A stretch of 64,000 nucleotides of DNA from Robbsia sp. KACC 23696 (lineage in GTDB: Bacteria; Pseudomonadota; Gammaproteobacteria; Burkholderiales; Burkholderiaceae): positions 620,001 through 684,000 of the forward strand of contig NZ_CP156626.1 in NCBI RefSeq assembly GCF_039852015.1. The letters are read 5' to 3'. The notes beneath the pieces are model-generated. The model made no database searches and was not told the DNA's origin. It saw only the letters and a list, made by a program, of their open reading frames with translations. The position numbers and the translations under genes were made by a program. This document shows, one piece after another, positions 27,081 to 35,867 of the stretch (positions are counted from its first letter, which is position 1; every line of letters starts with the position of its first letter).

Positions 27081-27704
27081 ATGCTTCGAATCGAGAATCT
27101 TGCCAAGCGGTTTGGGCCACATGTGCTCTTCCAGAATTTGACCGGCCAATTCGGCCCCGGCTGTGTCGCGCTGTGCGATGAGAACGGGAGCGGCAAATCG
27201 ACGTTGTTGAACGTGCTCGCGGGCGAACTCGATCTGGATCAAGGCGATGTGTGGATCGGCGCGTATTCGCTGCGTACCGAGGCAGACAAGGCCAAGTCGG
27301 CGCTGGCTTATGTGCCGGACGATTGCATGGTTTCGCCATCGGAAACCGGTAGAGCGCTGCTCGAGCGGGTTGCGGCAACGAAGCACGCAGTCATCGATGA
27401 CAACACCTGGGCATGGGCGGAGCGTTTCGGGCTCGCACCGCATCTGGATAAACGCTTCGAACAGATGTCGCTCGGTACCCGTCGGAAATGCTTCCTGACC
27501 GCGGCGACAATCGGCGAGTCAGCCGTCCTTTTCGCCGACGAGCCGACGAATGGCCTCGACAAGCCCTCACGAGACACGTTGATCGCCTTTTTCAAGACAC
27601 TCGCGAAAGAGAGACTGGTGTTCTTCTCGAGCCATGATCTGGCCATCGTGCAAAGCTGTGAAGCCCGGCAGATCAGTTTTGCCGATCTGCGCACGCCCGG
27701 ATAG
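27081..27704 (+). CDS. Solo ABC transporter ATP-binding protein
   Basis: The 207-residue protein is a single nucleotide-binding domain. The P-loop is DENGSGKST (about residues 33-41), with Asp in place of the first Gly of GxxGxGKS/T. The signature is MSLGTRRK (LSGGQ-like), Walker B is AVLFADEPTNGLD, and the switch His is in FFSSHDLA. No permease gene is adjacent on either side, so its partner lies elsewhere or is lost. It resembles short ABC-2-type or CcmA-like exporter ATPases. The altered P-loop Gly still allows the rest of the motif, so activity remains plausible. Confidence 0.85.
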   Translation: MLRIENLAKRFGPHVLFQNLTGQFGPGCVALCDENGSGKSTLLNVLAGELDLDQGDVWIGAYSLRTEADKAKSALAYVPDDCMVSPSETGRALLERVAATKHAVIDDNTWAWAERFGLAPHLDKRFEQMSLGTRRKCFLTAATIGESAVLFADEPTNGLDKPSRDTLIAFFKTLAKERLVFFSSHDLAIVQSCEARQISFADLRTPG

Positions 27705-27733
27705 CGTTCCCTTTCGTCGCCAGGCGCCTCGCC

Positions 27734-29053
27734 TTACACCGTTTTACCCTGTGGCATCCGCTGCCGATCGACGACGAGATAAGCCGCGCCGCCCGCTATC
27801 ATTCCCACCAAAGCCTCGCACACACCCGGCGCCCAGACATGCGCGATAACGGCCGCGATGGCGCCGAGTGCCCATGCCGCAAACGCGGTGCCGCGATAAT
27901 GCGTCGTCGCGTGCGGGTGACGCACCCGTCCCAGAATCAACTGATCGGCAATGATCACTGCGCCGATAGGCGGTACGACAACGCCCAGCAGGCTGAGCCA
28001 TGCGAGAAACAGTCCCCAGATGCCGGCGAAGGCCAGTACGCCACCGACAATTCCCAAAATAATCGTCAGCACACGCATCTTGCTGCCAAAGATGTGGCTA
28101 TATCCCACTGCACCGTTATAGAGGCAGTGCGTGCAGACCGATCCCAAGTTGACAAAGACAAAGGCGATCGCCAGCAGGGTCATCAAGCCTCCATGATCCT
28201 TCAGCAGCGGCATGAAATCGCCTCCTGATTTCGACGGATCCACCGCGGCGCCGGCCGACACGATGACGATCCCGAACATCAGCGACACGAAGTTCGCGAT
28301 CGGGAAAGCGGAGAAGGAGGCGATCAAGCCATGGCGCCCCGACTTTGCCCACCGGGTAAAGTCCGATGTCATCGTTCCGGAATCGGCGAAGCCTGCAATG
28401 ACCATGGTCATTGCAACGCCGAGCGACATGCCGGTGCCCGTGCCGGTGAACGCGGTGACGTGCGAGAGCGCGCCTTTGCTGCCAATGAAATACAAAGCGA
28501 CACCGCCTAGCACGACGAATAGCGGGGCAGCGATCGTACCGACGACGGATAGCGCCTTGACGCCCAGAAACGTCACGGCGGTATAGAGCACCGTCGCAAT
28601 GACGACGATCAGGGAGACGTTCCAGCCATAGGTGTCATGCAGCGTCGCACCGGTCAGGCCGACCTGGAAGGCGTACCAGCCCACGACGATCGTCGATAGA
28701 AACAGCGATGCGACCGTGTATCCGCGCGTGCCGAATGTCTTGCGCGCCTGCAGTGCGAAGTTCAGGCCCGACTCCCCGGCGATATAGCTGAGCGCTCCCA
28801 CGTAAGCGAAAAGCGCGGCGTTGCCGAGCAAGGCAGCAAGGATCGCTTTCCAGAAGCCGAGGTGGTAAGCGATGATGCCGCCGAAGACGGCATTGGTCAG
28901 CACCATCGGAAAGCCGAACCAGACCGCTGCCACCGACGCCGTGCTGTGTCGATGGGAAAGGGGAACCGCCTCGCGCTCGAATTCGGATTCGAGTACACCC
29001 TGATCGTCGTCGCTCGGCTTTACCTTCGCGCGCGCTGCCAATTCACTGGTCAT
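27734..29053 (-). CDS. NCS1-family permease (cytosine/purine/hydantoin type)
   Basis: The 439-residue membrane protein has twelve predicted helices and family segments of purine-cytosine permeases: SVAAVWFGFPMVLTNAVFGG in helix 1, SYIAGESGLNFALQARKTFG, and GFADSGTMTSDFTRWAKSGR. It probably imports a nucleobase or related amide by cation symport. The gene lies 23 bp downstream of an amidase gene on the same strand, so uptake and hydrolysis of a cyclic or linear amide could be linked. The ATG at 29051-29053 has GGAGAG upstream. Confidence 0.9.
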   Translation of the reverse strand: MTSELAARAKVKPSDDDQGVLESEFEREAVPLSHRHSTASVAAVWFGFPMVLTNAVFGGIIAYHLGFWKAILAALLGNAALFAYVGALSYIAGESGLNFALQARKTFGTRGYTVASLFLSTIVVGWYAFQVGLTGATLHDTYGWNVSLIVVIATVLYTAVTFLGVKALSVVGTIAAPLFVVLGGVALYFIGSKGALSHVTAFTGTGTGMSLGVAMTMVIAGFADSGTMTSDFTRWAKSGRHGLIASFSAFPIANFVSLMFGIVIVSAGAAVDPSKSGGDFMPLLKDHGGLMTLLAIAFVFVNLGSVCTHCLYNGAVGYSHIFGSKMRVLTIILGIVGGVLAFAGIWGLFLAWLSLLGVVVPPIGAVIIADQLILGRVRHPHATTHYRGTAFAAWALGAIAAVIAHVWAPGVCEALVGMIAGGAAYLVVDRQRMPQGKTV

Positions 29054-29076
29054 GGTCGATCTCTCCGGGGGAAGGG

Positions 29077-30537
29077 TTAGGCCCGCATCGTTCGCACGAT
29101 GTCGGGAACCTTGTCATGCCATGGTCTTGCCTCCTCGAAGGCGGCGCTGGCGCGCATGACGGACGCGTCGGCGAGATGGCGGCCGACGATCTGCAGGCCC
29201 ACGGGCAAACCGTGCTTCGTGAAACCGGCCGGCACCGATGCCGCAGGCTGACCGGTGAGGTTCATCGGAAACGTAAAGGCGAGCCACTGCGCGGGCGATA
29301 CCATCCGTCCCTCGATGATCTCGGGACCTTGCATATGAACCGGAAAGGGGGGTACCGCGAGCGTCGGCGTCAAGAGCAGGTCATAGCGACCCATGAAGCG
29401 CCACATCTTGTTGACGAGCGCCTTGCGCGCGATGTTTGCGTCGGTAAAGGTCTCGGCACGCCACGGCTGGCGCAGCATCGCAGCGAGATGCGGCGAGATC
29501 TTATCGCCATATTCATCCAGCATGCGGCGCATGCCGGTCAGGTCGCTTTCCATCGCCACCAGCGCGGCGAAGGCGTCTCGCGAATCGGCGAAGCCCGGGT
29601 CCGCCTCTTCCACCACACAGCCCAATTCTTTCTCGAAAACCGCGACGGCCGCGCCGACAATGGCGCGCACCTCCGGGTCGACCGGTGCATAACCCCAATC
29701 CGCGCTGTAGGCGACGCGCAGGCCCTTCAGACTTCCTTCGGGACGTTCGACGCTGGCGATCCAATCCACATCGCCGGCAGGGATGGAATGCCGATCTCGT
29801 GGATCGGGACCGGCAATGACGGATAGCATCAATGCAGCATCCCGTACGGTGCGCGTCATCGGACCGATATGTTCCAGCGATTCCCAGCTCGATACGCCCG
29901 GGTAGCGTTCATCGCGCGCGCCGGGGTAGAGCGGCACGCGCCCCATCGACGCCTTCATGCCGAAAATGCCGCAGTGTGCCGCGGGAATACGGATTGATCC
30001 GCCGCCATCGCTGCCCAGCGCGATCGGGCACATTTTTGTGGCGACGGCGACGCCCGATCCCGCACTCGAACCTCCCGGCGTCATGTCGGGGTTCCATGGA
30101 TTCCGTGTGGTCTCAAAAACGGGGTTGTGCCCGACGGCGCTATAGCCGAATTCGGGTACGTTCGTCTTGCCCAGCATAACGGTATCGGCCGCGCCAAGCC
30201 GTTCGACGACGACGTCGTCTTCTTCAGGGACGAACGCGCGATAGGCCACGGAGCCCGACACGGTCTTGATGCCCGCCGTGCAAATGAGGTCTTTCACCGC
30301 CAAGGGCACGCCGGCGAGCGGCCCGACCGCGTGGCCGGCAAGAATCTTTGCCTCGATCGCTCGGGCCTGTTCGAGCGCCAGCGCCGCCGTTGGCGTGCAG
30401 AATGCATGCAGCGTGGGTTGAAGCGCTTCCATGCGGCCGATGGCAGCGTGCGCCACCGCTACCGCTGACACGTCCTTCGATCGTATGGCGCGTGCGAGCG
30501 ATGTCGCGTCCATATCCAACAATTCAACGTCGTTCAT
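29077..30537 (-). CDS. Amidase-signature-family hydrolase
   Basis: The 486-residue enzyme shows the complete Ser-cisSer-Lys triad: Lys82 in PLAVKDLI, Ser157 in TPGGSSAGSG and Ser181 in GSDGGGSIRIP, with the usual 24-residue spacing between the two serines. It hydrolyses an amide to acid and ammonia in the cytoplasm. The start is the ATG at 30535-30537, with GAGGGA 6 nt upstream, rather than an ATG 18 bp further up. The downstream NCS1 permease suggests a nucleobase-derived or ureide-like amide, but many such amidases are broad. It is not GatA: the gatCAB context is absent. Confidence 0.9.
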   Translation of the reverse strand: MNDVELLDMDATSLARAIRSKDVSAVAVAHAAIGRMEALQPTLHAFCTPTAALALEQARAIEAKILAGHAVGPLAGVPLAVKDLICTAGIKTVSGSVAYRAFVPEEDDVVVERLGAADTVMLGKTNVPEFGYSAVGHNPVFETTRNPWNPDMTPGGSSAGSGVAVATKMCPIALGSDGGGSIRIPAAHCGIFGMKASMGRVPLYPGARDERYPGVSSWESLEHIGPMTRTVRDAALMLSVIAGPDPRDRHSIPAGDVDWIASVERPEGSLKGLRVAYSADWGYAPVDPEVRAIVGAAVAVFEKELGCVVEEADPGFADSRDAFAALVAMESDLTGMRRMLDEYGDKISPHLAAMLRQPWRAETFTDANIARKALVNKMWRFMGRYDLLLTPTLAVPPFPVHMQGPEIIEGRMVSPAQWLAFTFPMNLTGQPAASVPAGFTKHGLPVGLQIVGRHLADASVMRASAAFEEARPWHDKVPDIVRTMRA

Positions 30538-30739
30538 GGCGTCCCTCTTTTCCATGCACTGATAGTTGGATCAAACTGATTGGATAGAGACTAACGAAAA
30601 AAAAATGACGCTGCAGGTGGTCAAATGGTGGCGGCAAACGCCTTACGGTTTGCCGACGGAGATACCGCTTTCTGCTGTCCCGCGCCGCGACGCAAAGGCG
30701 ACATGCGCGCGTCGGCCGATCGCGGCGCGGGACGCGGGT
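30538..30739. other. Intergenic region with a hairpin downstream of ppnP
   Basis: About 200 bp between the amidase start and the ppnP stop. An 8-bp inverted repeat, CGGCAAAC at 30632-30639 and GTTTGCCG at 30648-30655, and an A-run at about 30597-30605 (a T-run for minus-strand transcripts) are seen. The 27-nt distance between them is too long for a classical terminator. The region should also contain the amidase promoter. Confidence 0.4.
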
Positions 30740-31060
30740 TTAGAGATAGCTGCAGACGTAGTCGAGCGTTTCCAGCACTTCGATATCGAAACGACTGTTG
30801 CCAGGCACGGAAAACGATTGGCCTTCGCCGTAGGTCTGCCACGCGTCGCTGCCGTCGAGGCGGATGCGGCAGCGTCCGGCTTGAACCTCCATCAGTTCTG
30901 GCGCATCGGTGCCGAAGTTCAGTGTCGCGGGCAAGATCACGCCGAGCGTCTTCTTGCTGCCATCGGCGAAAATCACCGTGTGGGAGACGCATTTTCCGTC
31001 GAAATAGACATTGGCGCGCTTTACCACGCGTACGTTCTCGAAATCTGTATGGGTCGTCAC
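30740..31060 (-). CDS. ppnP: Pyrimidine/purine nucleoside phosphorylase PpnP
   Basis: The 106-residue small cupin matches the YaiE/PpnP (DUF1255) family: [18 protein letters not shown] at the N terminus, then [17 protein letters not shown], and the C-terminal [16 protein letters not shown]. It phosphorolyses several nucleosides to free bases and ribose 1-phosphate. I chose GTG at 31058-31060, 9 nt after GAGGAG; the frame stays open further upstream, but that translation has no domain. The gene is divergent from the YkgJ-like gene. Confidence 0.9.
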   Translation of the reverse strand: MTTHTDFENVRVVKRANVYFDGKCVSHTVIFADGSKKTLGVILPATLNFGTDAPELMEVQAGRCRIRLDGSDAWQTYGEGQSFSVPGNSRFDIEVLETLDYVCSYL

Positions 31061-31197
31061 GACGACAATCTCCTCATCCGTGTTGGGGCCGAGCCTGGCC
31101 GTTTTCTCATTTGCCGACAGCGCTATCCGATCGCGCGGCAGGGCGCTATTTTGATACAACTTCGGCGGAAAGGGCAGGTCCGGGCAATAATAGTCGG

Positions 31198-31962
31198 ATG
31201 AACATCGACTTCCATTGCACGAAGTGTGCAAAATGCTGCCATGACCTGCGTCTGCCGTTGACGGTGCCCGAGGCAGTCGCCTGGTTGTCACGTGGCGACA
31301 CCGTCGAGGTTTTGTGTGAAATCGTGCCTTGGCCTGACGGACAGGACCTCGATCATCCCGAGGTCGCGGCAAAGTTGCAGCGTACTTTTGCCGCGATATC
31401 GGGCACGCTGCCAGTGCGGATTGGCGTGGTCCTTGCGGCTAGGCATGTCGGTGCCTGTCCCAATCTTTTGTCGAATGGCGAGTGCGGCATCTACGCCGAA
31501 CGACCGTCGGTGTGTCGTATCTATCCGGCGGAAGCCAATCCTTTTGTGATGCTGCACAAACCGGCGAAAGCGTGCCCGGACGAGGCATGGGATGCCAGTG
31601 GACCGCCACTGCTGCGCAATGGCAATGTGATCGATGCGACGCTCAGGCGGGATATCGTGGTGCGTCGGCACAGCGATGTCGCAGACGTTCGCGCGAAGGA
31701 ACGCCTATGTGCCGTGCTCGGTTTCGCGTTCGGCGCCGTTTGGAATGAAGGATTCGTGTCTCACAAAGTAGAGGGGGCGTCACTGCTGGCGGCGCTTGCG
31801 TCTGCCGTGCGCGATGATGCGGTCGCGGAAACCGCCGGCATCGCGTGGACGTTCTTAAGCGAACGCGCTGAGTCGGTCGATGCATTGAACGCCGTGGGTG
31901 CCCACGCGATTCCGAGTCAGGCGCGCCCGGACCTGCCGGTTGCCTATCTTTCGTTCAAGTGA
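31198..31962 (+). CDS. YkgJ-family cysteine-cluster protein
   Basis: The 254-residue protein opens with [10 protein letters not shown] and carries more Cys in [26 protein letters not shown], the pattern of the YkgJ/Fe-S or zinc cluster family (PF03692). The start is ATG 31198. The function of the family is not established; binding of an iron-sulfur cluster or zinc is likely. A C-terminal part (150-250) has no recognisable motif. Confidence 0.8.
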   Translation: MNIDFHCTKCAKCCHDLRLPLTVPEAVAWLSRGDTVEVLCEIVPWPDGQDLDHPEVAAKLQRTFAAISGTLPVRIGVVLAARHVGACPNLLSNGECGIYAERPSVCRIYPAEANPFVMLHKPAKACPDEAWDASGPPLLRNGNVIDATLRRDIVVRRHSDVADVRAKERLCAVLGFAFGAVWNEGFVSHKVEGASLLAALASAVRDDAVAETAGIAWTFLSERAESVDALNAVGAHAIPSQARPDLPVAYLSFK

Positions 31963-32050
31963 CATTGGTACGGGTCGGTTCCTTGCATGACGGTACAGTC
32001 CATCCCTTCCCGCCAAATCAATCGAACTGCGAGACATCGACAAGGCCACT

Positions 32051-33067
32051 TCACGCATTCAAGCGTCGGCGCAAAGCCGATGCATCGCCATGGACGACAT
32101 TCAGCAAGTCCTCGCCGCGTCGCAGACGATTGATGTTCTGACCGATGAAACCGTAGCGCCGCTTGAATAAACCTGCCGTCCAGGCCGAGGCATGGGGCGT
32201 ACAGATCGCATTCGGCAACTGATCGAAGCGATGCCGTGACGGGGCGACCACATCGTCCGTACCGAGCGGGTACTGATACCAGACGTCCAGATAGGCGGCA
32301 CCGAGCTGTCTCGATAACAGCGCTTCATAGAGCGCATCCTCGTCGACGATGGGCGCGCGCGAGACATTGATCAACACGGCGTCGCGCTTCATCTGCGCCA
32401 AGGCGTCTCGGTCGATCATGCCACGCGTGGACGCGTCCAAAGGACAGGCGAGCACCAGATAGTCCGACTGGCGATAGAGTCGATCCTTCTCGTTGCGGGG
32501 AATCAACTGGTCGGCAGGCAAGGCCACCGCGCCGCGTTCCGTGCGGCCACTCAACGCGACCACGTGCATGCCGAATGCCCGCGCCCGTGTCGCGATGGTT
32601 TGCCCGATACGCCCGAACCCGATGATGCCGAGCGTCTTGCCATGCAGTTCGCCGTGCGGGACGCGCTCGCGATAGCGGTCCGACCAACGGTGGTTGTCAA
32701 AAGAGGCGCGCATCTCGTCGAGGCGTATCTCGTGTTGCAACATGGCCAGCAAGGTATATTCCGCGATCGGTATTTCATGTTCGAAGGCGTTGCATACGAC
32801 GGTGTCGGCATGCAAGGCGTCAAATGCGATGCGATCCAGGCCGGCGCCCGGTACGTGCAGCAGCGGAACGTTCGGCGCTTGGCCCTTGGGACGCTCGAAG
32901 CGCATGGCGACCACGACGTCGGCGCCTTCGATTTGGGCGTCGTAGGACGCGTCTGCGGCGGCAGCGGCAGGTAGCTCGACGATGGCGGCCGGTGTGTCCA
33001 ATACCGCAGCAAGGTCATCTTGATGGTGGGCCGCCTCGCCGATCATGACGATTTTTATCGCTCGCAT
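32051..33067 (-). CDS. D-2-hydroxyacid dehydrogenase family protein
   Basis: The 338-residue enzyme has a Rossmann NAD(P)-binding motif in LGIIGFGRIGQTIA (about 151-164), Arg in NVSRAPIVDEDAL (about 240), and the general-base His in CTPHASAWT (about 296), with the usual Glu/Asp between. It reduces a 2-keto acid or oxidises a D-2-hydroxy acid. The N-terminal substrate domain is less typical. It is transcribed alone; the upstream AT-rich region should hold the promoter. Confidence 0.88.
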   Translation of the reverse strand: MRAIKIVMIGEAAHHQDDLAAVLDTPAAIVELPAAAAADASYDAQIEGADVVVAMRFERPKGQAPNVPLLHVPGAGLDRIAFDALHADTVVCNAFEHEIPIAEYTLLAMLQHEIRLDEMRASFDNHRWSDRYRERVPHGELHGKTLGIIGFGRIGQTIATRARAFGMHVVALSGRTERGAVALPADQLIPRNEKDRLYRQSDYLVLACPLDASTRGMIDRDALAQMKRDAVLINVSRAPIVDEDALYEALLSRQLGAAYLDVWYQYPLGTDDVVAPSRHRFDQLPNAICTPHASAWTAGLFKRRYGFIGQNINRLRRGEDLLNVVHGDASALRRRLNA

Positions 33068-33314
33068 CCTGGTCCCCCTGGCAAAGGTATATAAACCCTA
33101 ACTAGTAATGTAATCATACTAATTTAGGCGTTTTTTTCAGAAATTGCCGATCGAAAAAAGCACCGTATCAAAAATAATCTAATACGACTAATTGGGTCTT
33201 ACCCTGATGGCGACCATCGCACGGCGTGACGCCGCGCGATCCCCGCAGACCCAGGATAGGCCCAAAAGCGACGTCGATCGCATACCTTGAGCGCTCGGGC
33301 CATGGGTCCGTCTG
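33068..33314. other. AT-rich control region upstream of the hydroxyacid dehydrogenase
   Basis: The segment 33080-33195 is much richer in A and T than its surroundings. It holds the inverted repeat TAGTA (33103-33107) / TACTA (33117-33121) and another pair of TAAT-type motifs near 33181-33192. These are possible operator sites for an unlinked regulator of the dehydrogenase. No gene is seen. Confidence 0.4.
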
Positions 33315-34277
33315 TTATCGCAGCGCCAAGGGCGCGTCCGCGCTGTTGAGCGCGGCCTCGAACAGCGGCTTCCCGGGTCCAGCGAGCCACGCATCGAAGC
33401 TTAGCAGGGGACCGAACGTCTCTTTGAGCGCGTCGATATCGGCATTGCCCGCAAGCCTGCCATCGTCGATCAGTTCGACCAGCCTTCCGAGAAAGCGGTT
33501 TTCCTGCAGAAGGGCGTCCGGAAAGCGGTGATAGTGGATTGTTTTGCCGGCGGCCCGGCTCAAACTTTCCTGGAGCTTCCGGCCCGTGGTTTCGTCTCCG
33601 GCAATCTCGATCGTCTGGCCGATGAAAGCGTCCGCATTGCGGAAAATTGTCGCGACGATCTTGCCGATGTCGTGCGCCGCGATAAACTGGCCTTTCTGAT
33701 CCCATCCCAGAAAAGACGTGTAAATGCCTTGATCGAGACCCATTCCGGGGAGCATCAGCAGCTCCATGAAACCGGCAGGGCGGACGATCGTACTGTCGAT
33801 CGCAAGGGTGCGGATATACGCTTCGATCTCCGATTTGCTATCGAAGTGGCCCATGCCGGTTTTTTCGGGACCCGCAGCATTGACCGAGGTGTAGACGAGG
33901 TGCCGCACGCCGCTCTCCAATGCGATGTCGGCAACCGCTTTGCCATAGCGGATCTCGTCCTCGTCGGATACGCCATACGCCGCGCCCTGTCCCGAGCTGG
34001 GTTGCACGCTGAAAACGCCATGCGCCCCGACCATCGCCCGCCGCAGCGATGCATTGTCGGACAGATCGCCCTGCACCAACGCGACCCCCGACGCTGCGAG
34101 TGCTTCCGCCTTTGCGCTGTGCGGGTCGCGGACCAGCGCACGGACCGGCCATCCCGCTTGCCGCAGCGCCGACGCGACGGCGCCCCCTTGCTGTCCGGTA
34201 GCGCCGATCACGAGGACCGTTTTCCCCAGCGGTGTATTCGACTGCGGCGTAGTGATTTGTTGCGTTTGAACTGACAT
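33315..34277 (-). CDS. NmrA-like NAD(P)-binding protein
   Basis: The 320-residue protein has the glycine motif VLVIGATGQQGGAVA (about 20-34), typical for NmrA/HSCARG-like atypical short-chain dehydrogenases, and VYTSVNAAGPEKTGMGHFDSK, where the catalytic Tyr of classical SDRs is absent. Members sense the NADPH/NADP ratio or act as quinone reductases like QorB. It is divergent from an HxlR regulator across a 100-bp region with a perfect palindrome, and is therefore the probable target. Confidence 0.88.
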   Translation of the reverse strand: MSVQTQQITTPQSNTPLGKTVLVIGATGQQGGAVASALRQAGWPVRALVRDPHSAKAEALAASGVALVQGDLSDNASLRRAMVGAHGVFSVQPSSGQGAAYGVSDEDEIRYGKAVADIALESGVRHLVYTSVNAAGPEKTGMGHFDSKSEIEAYIRTLAIDSTIVRPAGFMELLMLPGMGLDQGIYTSFLGWDQKGQFIAAHDIGKIVATIFRNADAFIGQTIEIAGDETTGRKLQESLSRAAGKTIHYHRFPDALLQENRFLGRLVELIDDGRLAGNADIDALKETFGPLLSFDAWLAGPGKPLFEAALNSADAPLALR

Positions 34278-34309
34278 GCTGGCTCTCCACTGAATGATGG
34301 AAGCTCATG

Positions 34310-34324
34310 GTATAGAATCTATAC
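34310..34324. promoter_or_regulatory. 15-bp palindrome, probable HxlR-type operator
   Basis: GTATAGA-A-TCTATAC is a perfect palindrome with 7-bp arms about one central base. It lies 33 bp before the NmrA-like start and 55 bp before the HxlR start, so one site could control both divergent genes. Confidence 0.65.
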
Positions 34325-34378
34325 TTGAATGCAATTAGGCACCTGAAGACAACCAGGTATCACGGAGTATCCTCCCCG

Positions 34379-34765
34379 ATGTCCGCATCCTCCCAGGAAG
34401 CACTCGAATTGAACCGTATGGTGCTCGAAGAGATCACCAGCAAATGGTCGTTATTGATCCTTGGACATCTCTGCAGCGGCCCGATGCGTTTCAATGCGCT
34501 GCGCAGGGCCAATGAAGGCATCACCCAGCGTGCGCTGACGCAATGTTTGCGCCGCATGGAAGCAAGCGGCTTTATCAAGCGCACGGTAGTATGCACGGCG
34601 CCGGTAGCGGTCATGTATGAAGTATCGCCACTCGGCCGTTCTCTGGAGCCGCATTTGCGGGCCTTGCTTCAATGGGCGGACGACCATCGCGCGGAAATTC
34701 GCGCCGCGCAGCGTGCGTTTGCCGTGCACGGCCCGAGCGAAACGATCGATGCGGCGCTGGCTTAA
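34379..34765 (+). CDS. HxlR-family transcriptional regulator
   Basis: The 128-residue protein is a single winged helix of the HxlR/DUF24 type: KWSLLILGHLCSGPMRFNAL near residue 21, helix-turn-helix in EGITQRALTQCLRRME, and the wing VAVMYEVSPLGRSL. The ATG at 34379 is chosen over an upstream TTG. Cys30 and Cys51-like residues could sense quinones or electrophiles, as known for QorR/YodB relatives; that is inference. The divergent NmrA-like protein and the downstream nitroreductase fit an electrophile-response unit. Confidence 0.9.
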   Translation: MSASSQEALELNRMVLEEITSKWSLLILGHLCSGPMRFNALRRANEGITQRALTQCLRRMEASGFIKRTVVCTAPVAVMYEVSPLGRSLEPHLRALLQWADDHRAEIRAAQRAFAVHGPSETIDAALA

Positions 34766-34891
34766 TGAGATAAACCGGGCGGTGCTTGGTAACAGCGATG
34801 ACCGTCGGCGCGGCAGCGCGTGCGCGTCGTGCCGTTTCGCGAAAACATCGTCACCGCCCATTTTGAATCTTCACCGTAGAAGGAAAACGAG

Positions 34892-35530
34892 ATGACCACC
34901 CTGAATGAACGACTGGCATGGCGCTACGCAACGAAGAAGTTCGATGCGACGAAGAAAGTGCCGGCTGAAACGCTCGAACGTATCGTCGAGGCGGTGCGCC
35001 TGGCGCCGACGTCGAGCGGCCTGCAGCCTTTCGAATTGTTGATCGTCACGAACCCCGACATCCGTGCCAAGATTCGCACCGTTGCATGGGATCAAGCACA
35101 GGTCACCGATTGCTCGCACCTGTTGGTATTCGCCGCATGGGACGACATCACGGCGGATCGCGTCAATATGATGTTCGATCTGACGAACGACGTGCGTGGC
35201 TTCAAGAACGAAGGCTGGGAAAACTATCGGCAGATGTTGCTCGGCATCGTTGCCGACCGCGGCACCGAAGCCAATTATCAAGCGGCGGCACGTCAAGCCT
35301 ATATCGGCCTTGGCGCGGCGTTGATTTCCGCGGCCTTCGAGGAAGTGGACGCGACGCCGATGGAAGGCTTCGATCCGGCGGCGGTGGATGAAATCCTCGG
35401 CTTGAACGCGAAGCATCTGCGCAGCGTGGTCATGTTGCCGCTGGGCTATCGCGCGACGGAAGGCGACTGGTTGGTAAATTTGAAGAAAGTCCGCCGCAGC
35501 CGCGAGAACTTCGTCACCGAAGTGAAATAA
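34892..35530 (+). CDS. Nitroreductase-family NAD(P)H-dependent flavin oxidoreductase
   Basis: The 212-residue FMN enzyme resembles NfsB: RYATKKFDATKKVP near the N terminus, the FMN-binding APTSSGLQPFELLIVT (about 38-53), and GAALISAAFEEVDATPMEGF. Such enzymes reduce nitroaromatics and quinones with two electrons. An AAGGA site precedes the ATG at 34892. It lies 126 bp downstream of the HxlR gene in the same direction and may belong to its regulon. Confidence 0.9.
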   Translation: MTTLNERLAWRYATKKFDATKKVPAETLERIVEAVRLAPTSSGLQPFELLIVTNPDIRAKIRTVAWDQAQVTDCSHLLVFAAWDDITADRVNMMFDLTNDVRGFKNEGWENYRQMLLGIVADRGTEANYQAAARQAYIGLGAALISAAFEEVDATPMEGFDPAAVDEILGLNAKHLRSVVMLPLGYRATEGDWLVNLKKVRRSRENFVTEVK

Positions 35531-35867
35531 GTTTCAGGACGGCGTTTTTCGATGGTCTTTCGGAAAACGCCATCGGCTGATGGTCCCACTCCCTGTTCGG
35601 GAAAGAGGAACACGGCGGCAGATCGATACGCCGGATCGCGCGACGCGACGCCGCGCTGCGCCGCGCGTGCTCATGATACGCGCCCCCATCGCGCAAAACC
35701 TGAATCGTTCCCCCGAAAACACGCTTATTGTCCTGCTCGCTTCGGCCAGAAGCCAGGGTTTACGGGGCGCTAACCGACACGACACCGCCGCGCCCGAATG
35801 CGAATTCACGTGCGAAAAAGCGAACCCTATACTGGCGCTACCTTATTCACTCACGCTAGGGAGCCGT
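35531..35867 (+). other. Intergenic region before the SDR gene
   Basis: About 340 bp with no supported gene. An open frame runs in phase with the SDR upstream to 35580, but it lacks a ribosome-binding site and its translation is low-complexity. The promoter of the SDR is expected here. Confidence 0.5.

Noticed and set aside
30632-30655. Hairpin as intrinsic terminator of ppnP
   Set aside because: The T-run on the minus strand is 27 nt away, too far for a standard intrinsic terminator.
30625-31197. Extended N terminus for the YkgJ-like protein
   Set aside because: The extension runs antisense through ppnP and is Arg-rich; the Cys cluster starts right after ATG 31198.
30740-31372. Extended N terminus for PpnP
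   Set aside because: The family length is about 95-105 residues and a GTG with a GAGGAG site gives exactly that; the extension overlaps the divergent YkgJ gene.
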